Positions 33,902 to 44,000 of a DNA stretch of 64,000 nucleotides are shown here, in pieces. The number at the start of each line of letters is the position of its first letter. Position 1 is the first letter of the stretch. The translations under genes were made by a program, and so were the position numbers. The notes below the pieces were generated by a model. The model searched no databases. It was given only the letters and a program-made list of their open reading frames with translations, and was not told the DNA's origin. The stretch comes from Streptomyces sp. CNH099 (lineage in GTDB: Bacteria > Actinomycetota > Actinomycetes > Streptomycetales > Streptomycetaceae), in the NCBI GenBank assembly GCA_000514715.1, contig AZWL01000001.1, positions 930,186-994,185 of the forward strand. Reading direction: 5' to 3'.

Positions 33902-35095
33902 ATGGCTGCCCGCAGAGCGCGTTCGGACCATGACTGGGCGGTGCTCGCCAGTGCCTCGCGGGCGCTGGCGGACCGCGTGCCGCTGCTCGCCGACCGGCTG
34001 CTCGACGAACTGGCGGAGAACTCGCCGCACTACGACCTGGCCGTGCCGCGCGACGAGCACTGGGAGCAGATCTGCGTGGCCCTGCGCTACGGCATCGAGG
34101 CCATCGCCGCCTCCCGCTCCGCGCCCCGCCGCGACCTCGCGTACGCGCGGGAGCTGGGCCGCCGCCGGGCGGAGCAGGGGCTGCCGCTGGAGCTGCTGCA
34201 CCAGGCGTACCGGCAGGCGGCGTACCTGGTCTGGGACGAGATGCTCGACGTCGTCGCCGACGACGACCCGGGTTCGCTGCCGGTGCTGCTGCGCACGGCG
34301 ACGCAGATGTGGTCGGGGGTGGACCGGCAGACGGCGACGCTGACCGACGCCTACCGCGCCACGGAGCGGGAGCTGCAGCGCCGCACGGACGGCCGCGGGC
34401 AGGCGCTGCTGGACGCCCTGCTCGACGCGGGCGACGGCGACGCGGACCCGGCCCTGGTGCAGCGCGCGGCGGCGGCGCTGGACCTGCCGGAGGCGGGGCG
34501 CTACGCGGTGGTGGTGCTGCGCTCGGAGCACCCCGGCCCGGGCGTGCCGGTGGAGCCCGGCGGCATGCGGTTCTTATGGCGGATGCGTACGGACGTGGAG
34601 CTGGCCGTCGTCGCCCTCGGCGCCGCCGCCTCCCCGACGGACCTGCAGAACGCCCTGCGGGCGCGCTGCCCCGGCCCCGGCGGCATCAGCCCCGTCGTCG
34701 GCAGCCTGGCGAAGCTCGGCCACGCCCGCCGCCAGGCGGAGCTGGCCCTCAGCACGGTGGGCCCGGGCGGCGCGGACTCCATCGTCCGCCTGGCCGAGCG
34801 CCTCCCGGCGGCCCTGGTGGTCAGCCGCCCGGAGCTGGCGGGCCTGCTCGTCGCGGAGGTCTTCGGCGAGCTGCTCCGCCTGGAGGCGCCGGACCGGGCG
34901 ACGCTGCTGGAGACGCTGGAGGCGTGGCTCTCCTGCGGCGGCTCCGCGGGCCGCACGGCGACGCGGCTGTACTGCCACCGCAACACGGTCTTCAACCGCC
35001 TGCGACGGCTGGAGCAGCTGACGTCGCGCTCGCTGTCGCACCCCCGCGACCTGATCGAGCTGATGCTCGCGCTGGAGGCGTACTGGCGCGGTTAG
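33902..35095 (+). CDS. PucR-family transcriptional regulator
   Basis: A 397-residue PucR/CdaR-type regulator. The N-terminal domain (LADRVPLLADRLLDELAENS) is helical. A GGDEF-like middle follows (ISPVVGSLAKLGHARRQAEL). The C-terminal helix-turn-helix is in FLEAWLSCGGSAGRTATRLY-type sequence: LEAWLSCGGSAGRTATRLYC, then HRNTVFNRLRRLEQL. A TTA leucine codon at 34574-34576 makes it a candidate for bldA control. ATG 33902 is preferred; the alternative at 33842 would run through the operator-like inverted repeat. It is divergent from the liv operon and so probably its regulator. Confidence 0.87.
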   Translation: MAARRARSDHDWAVLASASRALADRVPLLADRLLDELAENSPHYDLAVPRDEHWEQICVALRYGIEAIAASRSAPRRDLAYARELGRRRAEQGLPLELLHQAYRQAAYLVWDEMLDVVADDDPGSLPVLLRTATQMWSGVDRQTATLTDAYRATERELQRRTDGRGQALLDALLDAGDGDADPALVQRAAAALDLPEAGRYAVVVLRSEHPGPGVPVEPGGMRFLWRMRTDVELAVVALGAAASPTDLQNALRARCPGPGGISPVVGSLAKLGHARRQAELALSTVGPGGADSIVRLAERLPAALVVSRPELAGLLVAEVFGELLRLEAPDRATLLETLEAWLSCGGSAGRTATRLYCHRNTVFNRLRRLEQLTSRSLSHPRDLIELMLALEAYWRG

Positions 35096-35132
35096 GCAGG
35101 CGCGCTCGGCGGGCCCCGTCGGGCGGGCGCGG

Positions 35133-36275
35133 TCAGAGGAAGTCGCGGGCCAGCGACTCCGCCACCGACTCCAGCAGCGCGCCCGCGTTCGCCATCGACC
35201 GCTCCACGTCCGGCTCCAGCGCCGCCAGCGCGTACGCCCGCTCGATCCCCGCCCCCCGCAGCGCCGCCTCGTCGATCGACAGCCCTCCGCACACCGCCAC
35301 CACCGGCTTCCCCGCCGTCCGCGCCGCCGCCGCGACGCCCGCCGGGGCCTTGCCGTGCAGCGTCTGCCGGTCCAGCGACCCCTCCCCCGTGATCACGAGG
35401 TCCGCCCGCGCGAGGGCGGCCGCGAAGCCGAGGACGTCGAGGAGCACCTCGATCCCGGGCCGGAAGACCGCGCCGAGCCCGAGGAGCGCCCCGTAGCCGA
35501 TGCCGCCCGCGGCGCCCGCGCCCGGCTGCCGGGCCAGCTCCGCCGCCCGCGGGCCGACGGCCTTCTCCAGCACCCGCACGTAGTGCGCGAGCGCCGCGTC
35601 CAGCGCCTCGACGTCCGCGGCGCTCGCGCCCTTCTGCGGCCCGTAGACCGCCGGCGCCCCTGCCGGGCCCGTCAGCGGGTTGTCGACGTCGCTGGCGAGG
35701 ATCAGCTCGACGTCGGCGAACCGCGGGTCGATGCCGCTCAGGTCGGCCCGCGCCAGGTCCGCCAGCGGCCCGCCTCCCGGCCCGACCGGCTCCCCCGCCG
35801 CGTCGCGGAGGTCGGCGCCGAGCGCCGCGAGCATGCCGGCGCCGCCGTCCGTGGTCGCGCTGCCGCCGACCCCGAAGACGACGGTGCGCGCCCCGGCGTC
35901 GAGCGCCGCGCGCAGCAGTTCGCCGCTGCCGTACGTGGTGGCGGTGCGCGGGGCGAAGCGGCCGGGGGGCAGGAGCTGCAGCCCGGACGCTTCGGCCATC
36001 TCGACGACGGCGGTGCCCGCGCGCAGCGCGTACGCCGCGCGGACGGGTTCGCCGAGGGGCCCGGTGACCCGGGCCTCGCGGCGTTCGAAGCCGGCGGCCA
36101 GGGCGGCGGCGACGGTGCCGTCACCGCCGTCCGCGACGGGCAGCGCCTCGACGGCCAGGCCGGGTGCGACCCGGTGCAGGCCCGCGGTCACCCGCTGGGC
36201 GACCTGCTCCGCGGTCAGGGAGCCCTTGAACTTGTCGGCCGCGATCAGCACCCGGGTCACTGGTCCGTGCGTCAC
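35133..36275 (-). CDS. glycerate kinase, GlxK/GarK type
   Basis: A 380-residue glycerate kinase that phosphorylates D-glycerate to 2-phosphoglycerate. It opens RVLIAADKFKGSLTAEQVAQ. Further motifs are ALPVADGGDGTVAAALAAGF, TATTYGSGELLRAALDAGAR, VFGVGGSATTDGGAGMLAAL, ILASDVDNPLTGPAGAPAVY, and LVITGEGSLDRQTLHGKAPA. All blocks of the family are present in order. It is convergent with the PucR gene and has no obvious operon partner. It may use glycerate derived from glyoxylate, as released by the upstream malyl-CoA lyase, though this link is only inferred. Confidence 0.92.
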   Translation of the reverse strand: MTHGPVTRVLIAADKFKGSLTAEQVAQRVTAGLHRVAPGLAVEALPVADGGDGTVAAALAAGFERREARVTGPLGEPVRAAYALRAGTAVVEMAEASGLQLLPPGRFAPRTATTYGSGELLRAALDAGARTVVFGVGGSATTDGGAGMLAALGADLRDAAGEPVGPGGGPLADLARADLSGIDPRFADVELILASDVDNPLTGPAGAPAVYGPQKGASAADVEALDAALAHYVRVLEKAVGPRAAELARQPGAGAAGGIGYGALLGLGAVFRPGIEVLLDVLGFAAALARADLVITGEGSLDRQTLHGKAPAGVAAAARTAGKPVVAVCGGLSIDEAALRGAGIERAYALAALEPDVERSMANAGALLESVAESLARDFL

Positions 36276-36353
36276 GTGTCACCTCATGCTCTGGTCCTGG
36301 TCACGCCGCTGCGACCCTATCCGGACGCCGGCCGTACCGCCCAGCCCGGTACG

Positions 36354-36848
36354 TCACCACAGGCCGCGCCGCTCCAGCGCCAGCAGGTGCTTCTTGCGGT
36401 CGATGCCGCCGCCGTAGCCGGTGAGGCTGCCGTCGGCGCCGACGACGCGGTGGCAGGGGACGATGATCCCGACGGGGTTGCGGCCGTTGGCCATGCCCAC
36501 CGCGCGGGAGGCCGCGGGGTTGCCGACGCGCTCGGCCAGCTCGCCGTACGAGAGGGTCTCGCCGTACGGGATCTGCCGCAGCTGCTCCCACACCCGCTGC
36601 TGGAACGGCGTGCCGGCCAGCCGCAGCGGCAGGTCGAAATCGGTGCGCTCGCCCGCGAAGTACGCCCTGAGCTGCGCGGCCACGGCCGCGAACGGCGGGT
36701 CGGCCGCGTCGGCGGGGGTGCCGAAGGTCTCCTCGGCGGGGCGGTGGCGCTGGTCGGTCATGTAGAGCCCGGTGAGCTCGTCGCCCTCGGCGACGAGGGT
36801 GAGGGGCCCTACGGGGCTGTCGACGGTGGTGTGTGTGCGCATGTCCAT
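36354..36848 (-). CDS. ogt: methylated-DNA--protein-cysteine methyltransferase
   Basis: A 164-residue suicide repair protein that takes methyl groups from O6-methylguanine. The C-terminal domain has TPFQQRVWEQLRQIPYGETL, SYGELAERVGNPAASRAVGM and the active site IIVPCHRVVGADGSLTGYGG with the acceptor cysteine in PCHRV. An N-terminal ribonuclease-H-like domain precedes it. The ATG overlaps the upstream glycosylase stop by one base (TGATG), so both are made from one transcript. A second ATG lies six bases in. Confidence 0.93.
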   Translation of the reverse strand: MDMRTHTTVDSPVGPLTLVAEGDELTGLYMTDQRHRPAEETFGTPADAADPPFAAVAAQLRAYFAGERTDFDLPLRLAGTPFQQRVWEQLRQIPYGETLSYGELAERVGNPAASRAVGMANGRNPVGIIVPCHRVVGADGSLTGYGGGIDRKKHLLALERRGLW

Positions 36849-38347
36849 CACTCCGTGGGCATCAGGTTGATCGGGTGGTCGCCGGCGGGCGGCGCCGCCC
36901 AGAGGTACTGCACGGCGTACGCGCGCCAGGGCCGCCAGGCGGCCGAGTGGCGGACGAGCGCCGCGGGGCTGCCGGGCAGCCCGAGACCGGCGGCGGCCTT
37001 GCGGACGCCGAGGTCGGTGGCCGGGAAGGCGTCGGGGTCGCCGAGCGCGCGCATGGCGACGACCTCGACGGTCCAGGGGCCGATGCCGGGCAGTTCGGCG
37101 AGGCGGACGCGGGCCTGTTCCCAGTCGCTGCCGCCGCCGAGGTCGAGGTCGCCGGCGGCGAGGGCGGCGACGAGCGCGGTGAGGGTGGTGCGCCGGCTGC
37201 GCGGCATGGCCAGCGCCTCGGGGTCGAGCCCGGCGAGGGCCCCGGGTTCGGGGAAGAGGTGGGTGAGGCCGCCTTCGGCGTCCTCGACCTCCGTCCCGTA
37301 CGCGGTCACCAGCCGCCCCGCGTGCGTGCGCGCCGCGGCGGTGGAGACCTGCTGGCCGAGGACCGCCCGTACGGCGAACTCGGCGCCGTCCGTGGTGCGC
37401 GGCACCCGCCGGCCGGGCGCCTTGGCGATCAGCTCGGCGAGTTGCTCGTCGCGGGCGAGCTGCTCGTCGACGGCGACGGGGTCGGCGTCGAGGTCGAGCA
37501 GCCGCCGGCAGCGGCTGATGGCGATGGCGAGGTCCCGCTGGTCGGTGAGGGCGAGCCGGGCCGCGACATGGTCCGGCCGGGGGGTGAGCGAGGCGATGCC
37601 GTGCCCGTACGGCAGCCGCAGCGTGCGCCGGTACGCGCCGCCGCGCCACTCCTCGACGCCGGGCACCGCGGTGGCGACGAGGTGGCCGAAGAGGTTGTCG
37701 GGGGTCAGCGGCTGCCGGAAGGGCAGCCGGAGGGAGATCACGCCGGGGGTGGTGCCGCCCGTACTGTCCGTGCCGGCGCGGCCGCGGGCGGCGCGGCGGC
37801 GCAGCTCGGAGGGGGCGAGCGCGAAGACCTCCTGGACGGTGTCGTTGAAGGTGCGGATGGAGGAGAAGCCGGCGGCGAAGGCGACGTCGCCCATCGGCAG
37901 CGGCGACGTCTCGATGAGGACGCGCGCGGTCTGCGCGCGCTGGGCGCGGGCGAGCGCGAGGGGGCCGGCGCCGAGTTCGGCGCGGAGCTGGCGTTCGACC
38001 TGCCGGGTGCTGTAGCCGAGCCGGGCGGCGAGGCCGGCGACGCCGTCGCGGTCGACGACGCCGTCGGCGATGAGCCGCATGGCGCGGGCGGTGAGGTCGG
38101 CCCGGTGGTTCCACTCCGGGGAGCCGGGGCTGGTGTCGGGGCGGCATCGCTTGCAGGCGCGGAAGCCGGCCTGCTGGGCGGCGGCCGCGCTGGGGTAGAA
38201 CCGCATGTTCTGCGGCTTGGGCGGCACGACGGGGCAGCTGGGCCGGCAGTAGATGCCGGTGGTCAGCACGCCGGTGAAGAACCAGCCGTCGAAGCGGGCG
38301 TCCTTGGACTGGACGGCCCGTACGCAGCGCTCCGTGTCGGTGAACAT
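36848..38347 (-). CDS. Ada-type sensor fused to AlkA DNA glycosylase
   Basis: A 499-residue three-part protein. Residues 1-80 form the Ada N-terminal zinc domain that takes methyl from phosphotriesters: FFTGVLTTGIYCRPSCP and RACKRCRPDTSP carry the four cysteines. Residues about 85-190 are an AraC-type helix-turn-helix (DVAFAAGFSSIRTFNDTVQE). Residues about 205-490 are AlkA (3-methyladenine glycosylase): RVPRTTDGAEFAVRAVLGQQ, then the helix-hairpin-helix LAELPGIGPWTVEVVAMRAL and FPATDLGVRKA, with the catalytic aspartate in the last. It thus senses damage, regulates and repairs. It is co-transcribed with ogt. Confidence 0.92.
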   Translation of the reverse strand: MFTDTERCVRAVQSKDARFDGWFFTGVLTTGIYCRPSCPVVPPKPQNMRFYPSAAAAQQAGFRACKRCRPDTSPGSPEWNHRADLTARAMRLIADGVVDRDGVAGLAARLGYSTRQVERQLRAELGAGPLALARAQRAQTARVLIETSPLPMGDVAFAAGFSSIRTFNDTVQEVFALAPSELRRRAARGRAGTDSTGGTTPGVISLRLPFRQPLTPDNLFGHLVATAVPGVEEWRGGAYRRTLRLPYGHGIASLTPRPDHVAARLALTDQRDLAIAISRCRRLLDLDADPVAVDEQLARDEQLAELIAKAPGRRVPRTTDGAEFAVRAVLGQQVSTAAARTHAGRLVTAYGTEVEDAEGGLTHLFPEPGALAGLDPEALAMPRSRRTTLTALVAALAAGDLDLGGGSDWEQARVRLAELPGIGPWTVEVVAMRALGDPDAFPATDLGVRKAAAGLGLPGSPAALVRHSAAWRPWRAYAVQYLWAAPPAGDHPINLMPTE

Positions 38348-38474
38348 GACTCCAGGGTCGGGTACCGCGGACGCGCATGCTAGCGAAAATCCGACATGAC
38401 CCTGCGGCTGCGCTGGGCCTGCGTCGTGCCCCGGCCGGAACCCGCCGACGCAGCCCGACCGCGCCGACCGCCCG

Positions 38475-39890
38475 TCAGCGGGTACGCGTCAACGTGCGGA
38501 AGACCGCGCGGGCCGCGTTGTGGCCGCCCATCCCGTGCACGCCCGGGCCCGGGTACGTCGACGACGAGCACAGGAAGACGCGGGGGTGGACCGTGGCCCA
38601 CGGTACCCGGGCGAGCCGCGGCCGCAGCAGGGTCTGGGTGCCGGAGAACGCGCCGGCGGCGATGTCGCCGCCGACGTAGTTGGCGTTGCGCGCGGCCAGC
38701 TGGGGCGGCCCCGCGGTGGCGCGGGCCAGCACCAGGTCGCGGAAGCCGGGCGCGAAGCGCTCCAGCTGCCGCTCGATGACCTCGGTGGCGTCGCCCTCCC
38801 AGCCGTTGGGCACGTGCCCGTAGACCCAGAAGGTGTGCTTGCCCTCCGGCGCCCGGGTGGGGTCGGCGATCGTGGGCTGGCAGGTGATGAGGAACGGCAC
38901 CGTGGGGTCGACCCCGTGCACGGCGGCGTCGAGCGCCGCGCCGATCTCGCCCTCCGTGGGCCCGACGTGCACCGTCGTGGCGCGCCGCGCCTCCGGCGAG
39001 GTCCACGGCACCGGCCCGTCCAGGGCATAGTCGATCTTGAACACGGAGGGCCCGTAGCGGAAGCCGTCGTACGCGCCGCCGAGCCCGGCGATGCGCGCCA
39101 GCGCGGTCGGGGTGGTGTCGAAGACGTACGCGCGCGCGGGCGGCAGCTCGTCCAGCCGCTTCACCTCGATGCCGGTGTGGATCCCGCCGCCCAGCTCGCG
39201 CAGGTACGCCGCGAGCGCGTCGGAGACGGCCTGCGACCCGCCGCGGGCCACCGGCCAGCCGACGGCGTGGCCCGCGAGCGCGAAGGTCAGCGCCATGGCG
39301 GCGGTGATCGGCGTGTGCAGCGGGGCGATGGCGTGCGCGGCGAGGCCGGCGATCATGCCGCGGGCGTGCGCGCCGTGGAAGCGGCGGTTCAGCAGCGACG
39401 CGGGCATGCCCAGCTGCCCCAGCCGCAGGAGGGTGAGGGGGTCGCGGGGCACGGAGCGCAGCGAGGCGGTGAAGAAGTCCCAGGAGAGCGTCTCCCACTT
39501 GCCCAGGAACGGCTCGACCAGCCGCCGGTAGACGCCCGCGTCGCGGCTGCCGAGCGACGTCGCCGTCTCGCCCACGGAGCGGGAGAGCACGGCCGCGGAG
39601 CCGTCGGGGAAGGGGTGCGCCATGGCCAGTTCGCCGTGGACCCACTCCAAACCGTGGGCGGCCAGCGGGAGTTCGTTGAAGACCGGGGAGCCGGCGCCGA
39701 AGGGGTGGGCGGCGGAGCAGGGGTCGTGCCGGAAGCCGGGCAGGGTCAGCTCGGCGGTGCTCGCCCCGCCGCCGATGGTGTCGCGGGCCTCGAAGACCTC
39801 GACCGTGAAGCCGCGTCGGGCGAGTTCGACGGCGGCGGTCAGCCCGTTGGGCCCCGCGCCTACGACCACCACGTCGACCAGCGTCGTCAT
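38475..39890 (-). CDS. FAD-dependent phytoene-desaturase-like oxidoreductase
   Basis: A 471-residue FAD protein. The dinucleotide fold is [20 protein letters not shown] with [20 protein letters not shown]. The C-terminal flavin motif is in [20 protein letters not shown]. This pattern belongs to the phytoene dehydrogenase/CrtI-like superfamily, including the PYROXD2-like group; no carotenoid genes are nearby, so the substrate is unknown. ATG 39890 ([10 protein letters not shown]) is chosen over 39902. It is followed, 33 bases away on the same strand, by no other supported gene except the upstream IMPase gene, with which it may form a pair. Confidence 0.82.
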   Translation of the reverse strand: MTTLVDVVVVGAGPNGLTAAVELARRGFTVEVFEARDTIGGGASTAELTLPGFRHDPCSAAHPFGAGSPVFNELPLAAHGLEWVHGELAMAHPFPDGSAAVLSRSVGETATSLGSRDAGVYRRLVEPFLGKWETLSWDFFTASLRSVPRDPLTLLRLGQLGMPASLLNRRFHGAHARGMIAGLAAHAIAPLHTPITAAMALTFALAGHAVGWPVARGGSQAVSDALAAYLRELGGGIHTGIEVKRLDELPPARAYVFDTTPTALARIAGLGGAYDGFRYGPSVFKIDYALDGPVPWTSPEARRATTVHVGPTEGEIGAALDAAVHGVDPTVPFLITCQPTIADPTRAPEGKHTFWVYGHVPNGWEGDATEVIERQLERFAPGFRDLVLARATAGPPQLAARNANYVGGDIAAGAFSGTQTLLRPRLARVPWATVHPRVFLCSSSTYPGPGVHGMGGHNAARAVFRTLTRTR

Positions 39891-39923
39891 CCGCCTCGCC
39901 ACTCCCGTCGTCGCCGACCGGGG

Positions 39924-40784
39924 CTATCCGGCTGCCCCGGGTACGCCTCGGCCTGGTCCGGCCAGCAGGGCAAGGATATGCCGCGCCGTTTCGCCGTCCC
40001 GCGCCGCGGTGAAGGGAAGCGCGTTGCCCCCGGCCACGCGGAACGGCTCCCCCGCGACGGTCCCGCTGGCGCCGCCCGCCTCGGCGACGAGGAGCAGGCC
40101 CGCGGCGTGGTCCCAGGGCTTCTCCCAGGAGAACGCGACGGCGTCGATCTCGCCGCGGGCCACGGACAGGTAGTCGTGGCCGGCGGAGCCGCAGGCCCGG
40201 GCCCGTACCCCCGGCACGTCGAGGCGCGCCAGGGCGCGCTTCTCGGCCTCGGTGGTGAAGTCGTGGTGGGAGATGCCGACCACCAGCTCCCGGCCGGGCT
40301 CGGGCACGCCGGCGTGCAGTTCGCCGCCGCCGACGACGCGCGCGCCGGCGCCGCGGCGGGCGACGGCCAGGACGTCCTTGGCCGGCAGGTACGTCCAGGA
40401 GGCCAGCACCTCGCCGCGGTGCGCGAGGGCGACGAGCATGCAGAACCCGGGCTCGCCGTGGACGAACTGCCGGGTGCCGTCGACGGGGTCCACGATCCAC
40501 ACCGGCGCGTCCCCCCGCAGCGCCGCGAGCCGTCCGGGGTCGGCGTGCACGCCCTCCTCGCCGACGAGCACGGACCCGGGCAGCAGCGCCGTCAGCGAGC
40601 GCTCCAGGTGCAGCTCGGCCGTCTGGTCCGCGACGGTGACCAGGTCGTGGGGGCCGTCCTTCTGGGTGATCTCGTGCGCGCCGAGCTGCCGGAAGCGGGG
40701 CATGACCTCCTCGGCCGCCGCCTTGCGCAGGGCGTCCTCGACCCGGTCGAGGGCGTCGACGGAGGCCACGAAGTCGTCGATCAT
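39924..40784 (-). CDS. inositol-monophosphatase-family phosphatase
   Basis: A 286-residue Mg-dependent phosphatase of the IMPase/HisN/CysQ fold. Metal-binding motifs are VLVGEEGVHADPG (Glu), WIVDPVDGTRQFVHGEPGFC (DPxDGT) and FSWEKPWDHAAGLLLVAEAG (WDxAAG). The substrate could be histidinol phosphate, inositol phosphate or 3'-phosphoadenosine phosphate; no residue I can read settles this. ATG 40784 (MIDDFVASVD) is chosen as upstream sequence is not conserved. It is immediately upstream of the FAD oxidoreductase on the same strand with a gap of 33 bases. Confidence 0.85.
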   Translation of the reverse strand: MIDDFVASVDALDRVEDALRKAAAEEVMPRFRQLGAHEITQKDGPHDLVTVADQTAELHLERSLTALLPGSVLVGEEGVHADPGRLAALRGDAPVWIVDPVDGTRQFVHGEPGFCMLVALAHRGEVLASWTYLPAKDVLAVARRGAGARVVGGGELHAGVPEPGRELVVGISHHDFTTEAEKRALARLDVPGVRARACGSAGHDYLSVARGEIDAVAFSWEKPWDHAAGLLLVAEAGGASGTVAGEPFRVAGGNALPFTAARDGETARHILALLAGPGRGVPGAAG

Positions 40785-41021
40785 ACGTCCATCGAACCAT
40801 GCGGGGACCCCGGACGCGGAACCGGCGCGGAGGCGCCCGCCCGGCGGCCTCCGCGCGATGCCGGGGACCGGTCCCCACCTGTCCGTGACAGCGTTGCCGC
40901 ATGCCGGAGCCCGGCCGGTTCGCGGTGGCGCCACGCCGCCGGAACGCAGCACTCCGACGCGGCCGCGGTCCGGCACGCACCATCGCCCTGCACGCCCTCG
41001 CGACATTCCCCGCAACCGTTC

Positions 41022-41056
41022 AGCACCAAGTCGCGCACCGTGGCTGACCTGGTGCT
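41022..41056. promoter_or_regulatory. inverted repeat before alginate lyase gene
   Basis: AGCACCA (41022-41028) and TGGTGCT (41050-41056) are perfect inverted arms 21 bases apart, ending 20 bases before the GTG start. It may be an operator or a leader hairpin that would lie at the ribosome-binding region. The rest of the 292-base gap (40785-41076) shows nothing definite. Confidence 0.4.
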
Positions 41057-41076
41057 TTCAACCACAGTGAGGCCCT

Positions 41077-44000
41077 GTGAGACGACTGTATCGTGCGCTT
41101 CTGGTGGGCTTGTTAGCCCTCGGAGTCTCGGCCGTGTACCACCCGGTCGCGTCGGCCGAGCCGGGTTCCCGGCTACCGGTCGCGGACGTCGTGGCCAGCA
41201 CCGACGACGGCAACGTGGCCGCCAACACCCTCGACGACGATCTGAGCACCCGCTGGTCCGCCGAGGGCGACGGGGTGTGGATCCGCTACGACCTCGGCTC
41301 GGCACAGACCATCGGCTCGACCTCCCTGGCCTGGCACAAGGGAGACACCAGAAACAGCACCTTCGACGTCGAGGTGTCCGACGACGGATCGTCCTGGACG
41401 CCGGTCCTGACCCAGAGGAGGAGCAGCGGCACCACACTCCAGCCGGAGAACTACGACTTCGCCGACGTCTCGGCCCGCTACCTGCGCATTGTCGGCTACG
41501 GCAACACCGGCAACGACTGGACCAGCATCACCGAGACGGCGATCTACGGCGCCGACGGCAGCGGCGGCTCCTGCCAGTACCCGGCCGACGTGCTGGACCT
41601 GACGAACTGGTACATCGGGCTGCCGATCGGCGACGAGGAGTCGCCGACCAACGTCGAACAGCCGGAACTCGACACGTTCTCGATCGACCCGTGGTTCACC
41701 ACGACGGAGAACTGCGACGCCGTCCGGTTCCGCGCCGCCGTCAACGGCGTCACCACCAGCGGCTCCAACTATCCCCGCTCGGAGCTGCGCGAGATGACGG
41801 ACTCGGGGCAGGAGAAGGCGGCCTGGTCGTCGACGTCCGGCACGCACACGATGGTGATCGACCAGGCCATCACGGACCTCCCCGAGGACAAGCCGCACGT
41901 CGTCGCCGGACAGATCCACGACTCCGACGACGACGTCTCGGTCTTCCGCCTGGAAGGCGAGAAGCTCTACGTCACCAGCCCCGACGACAGCAACCACTAC
42001 CTGGTGGACGATAACTACGAGCTGGGCACGAGGTTCCAGGCGAAGTTCGTGGTCAGCGACGGTGAAATCGAGGCGTACTACAACGGCGAGCTGCAGACCA
42101 CGCTCTCGGAGGACTTCTCCGGCGCCTACTTCAAGGCGGGCGCGTACACCCAGGCCAACTGCGAACGCTCGTCGCCGTGCAGCGACGACAACTACGGCCA
42201 GGTGGAGATCTACGGCCTGAGCGTCACGCACGACGACGGCCAGGGAACCGAGGACCCGGCCCAGGCGGCCGAGCGGTACGGCTGGGGCGAGCCGCTGCCG
42301 GTCTCCGACGAGTTCGACTACACCGGCCCGGTGGACCCCGCGAAGTGGGATGTGCCGTCCGGCAGCGTCGGCGGCACGGCGCAGTGCTGGGAGGGGCACG
42401 CCGGAAACGGCCGCCGGTGCGGGAAGAACAGCACCGTCGGCGACGGAATCCTCACCATGCACGGCGAGGAGAACGGCGACACGGGATGGATCAGGCAGAA
42501 CCTTGACACCCAGTACGGCCGCTGGGAGATCCGGTCGCGCTCACGCAACATCGGCTCCGACGGCGGCCTCTACCATCCCCTGCACCTGATCTGGCCCACC
42601 GCCGGCAACCGGCTGGAGAACGGGGAGTACGACTGGGTGGAGTACACGAACCCCGACGCGCAGTGCCTCGGGGCGTGGCTGCACTACCCGCAGAGCCCGT
42701 CGGACAAGAAGGTGCACCGCGAACTCTGCCCCGTGGACATGACGGAGTGGCACAACTTCGCGTTCGAGTGGACGCCGGAGGCGCTGGTTGGCTACGTCGA
42801 CGGTGAGGAATGGTTCCGGCTGGCCGACGGCGCGGACTCCGAGCGGGGGGACATCCAGTCGATGCCGCTGGGGAACCTCGTCATCCAGCTCGACAACTTC
42901 ACCGGCGACAGCGGTCTCCGCGAGGCGGTGTTCGAGGTCGACTGGGTACGGACGTATCCGGTCACGCCGTCCGGCGGCGGCTCTCCGGGATCTCCGGTGC
43001 CGGTCACGGACGTCGTGGCCAGCACCGACGACGGCAACGTGGCCGCCAACACCCTGGACAACGATCTGAGCACCCGCTGGTCCGCCGAGGGCGACGGGGT
43101 GTGGATCCGCTACGACCTCGGCTCCGCACAGACCATCGGCTCGACCTCCCTGGCCTGGCACCAGGGAGACACCAGAAACAGCACCTTCGACGTCGAGGTG
43201 TCCGACGACGGATCGTCCTGGACACCCGTCCTGACCGGCAAGCGCAGCAGCGGCACCACCCTCCGGCCCGAGAACTACGACTTCGCCGACACCACCGCCC
43301 GCTACCTGCGCATCGTCGGCCACGGGAACACCAGCAACGACTGGACCAGCATCACCGAGACCACGATCCACGGCGCCGACGGCGGGGGCGGCGGGGATCC
43401 GGGCCCGGGCCCGGGCCGCACCGTCCCGGTCGCGGACTCGGACCAGTTGCAGGACGCGCTGGGGGACGCACGCGCCGGGGACCGCATCGTGCTCGCCGAC
43501 GGTCAGTACGCGATCGGCAGGATGACCGGCCGGAACGGGACGTCCGACCAGCCCATCACCGTCGTCGCGGAGAACCGCGGCCGGGCGGTGATCGAGGACG
43601 GGCAGCTGGAGGTTCTCGACTCCTCGTATGTCACCTTCGACGGTCTGACGTGGACGAACAGCGACACGTTGAAGGTCACCGGCTCGAACCACGTGCGCCT
43701 GACCCGCAACCACTTCCGGCTGACCGAGGAGTCCTCGCTGAAGTGGGTGATCATCCAGGGCGCGGACAGCCACCACAACCGGATCGACCACAACCTGTTC
43801 GAGGAGAAGCACGAGCGGGGAAACTTCATCACCATCGACGGGTCCGAGGACCAGCAGTCGCAACACGACCGCATCGACCACAACCACTTCCGCGACATCG
43901 GCCCCCGCGCGGAGAACGAGATGGAAGCCGTCCGGGTCGGCTGGAGCGGGATCTCGCAGTCGAGCGGGTTCACCGTCGTCGAGTCGAACCTCTTCGAGAA

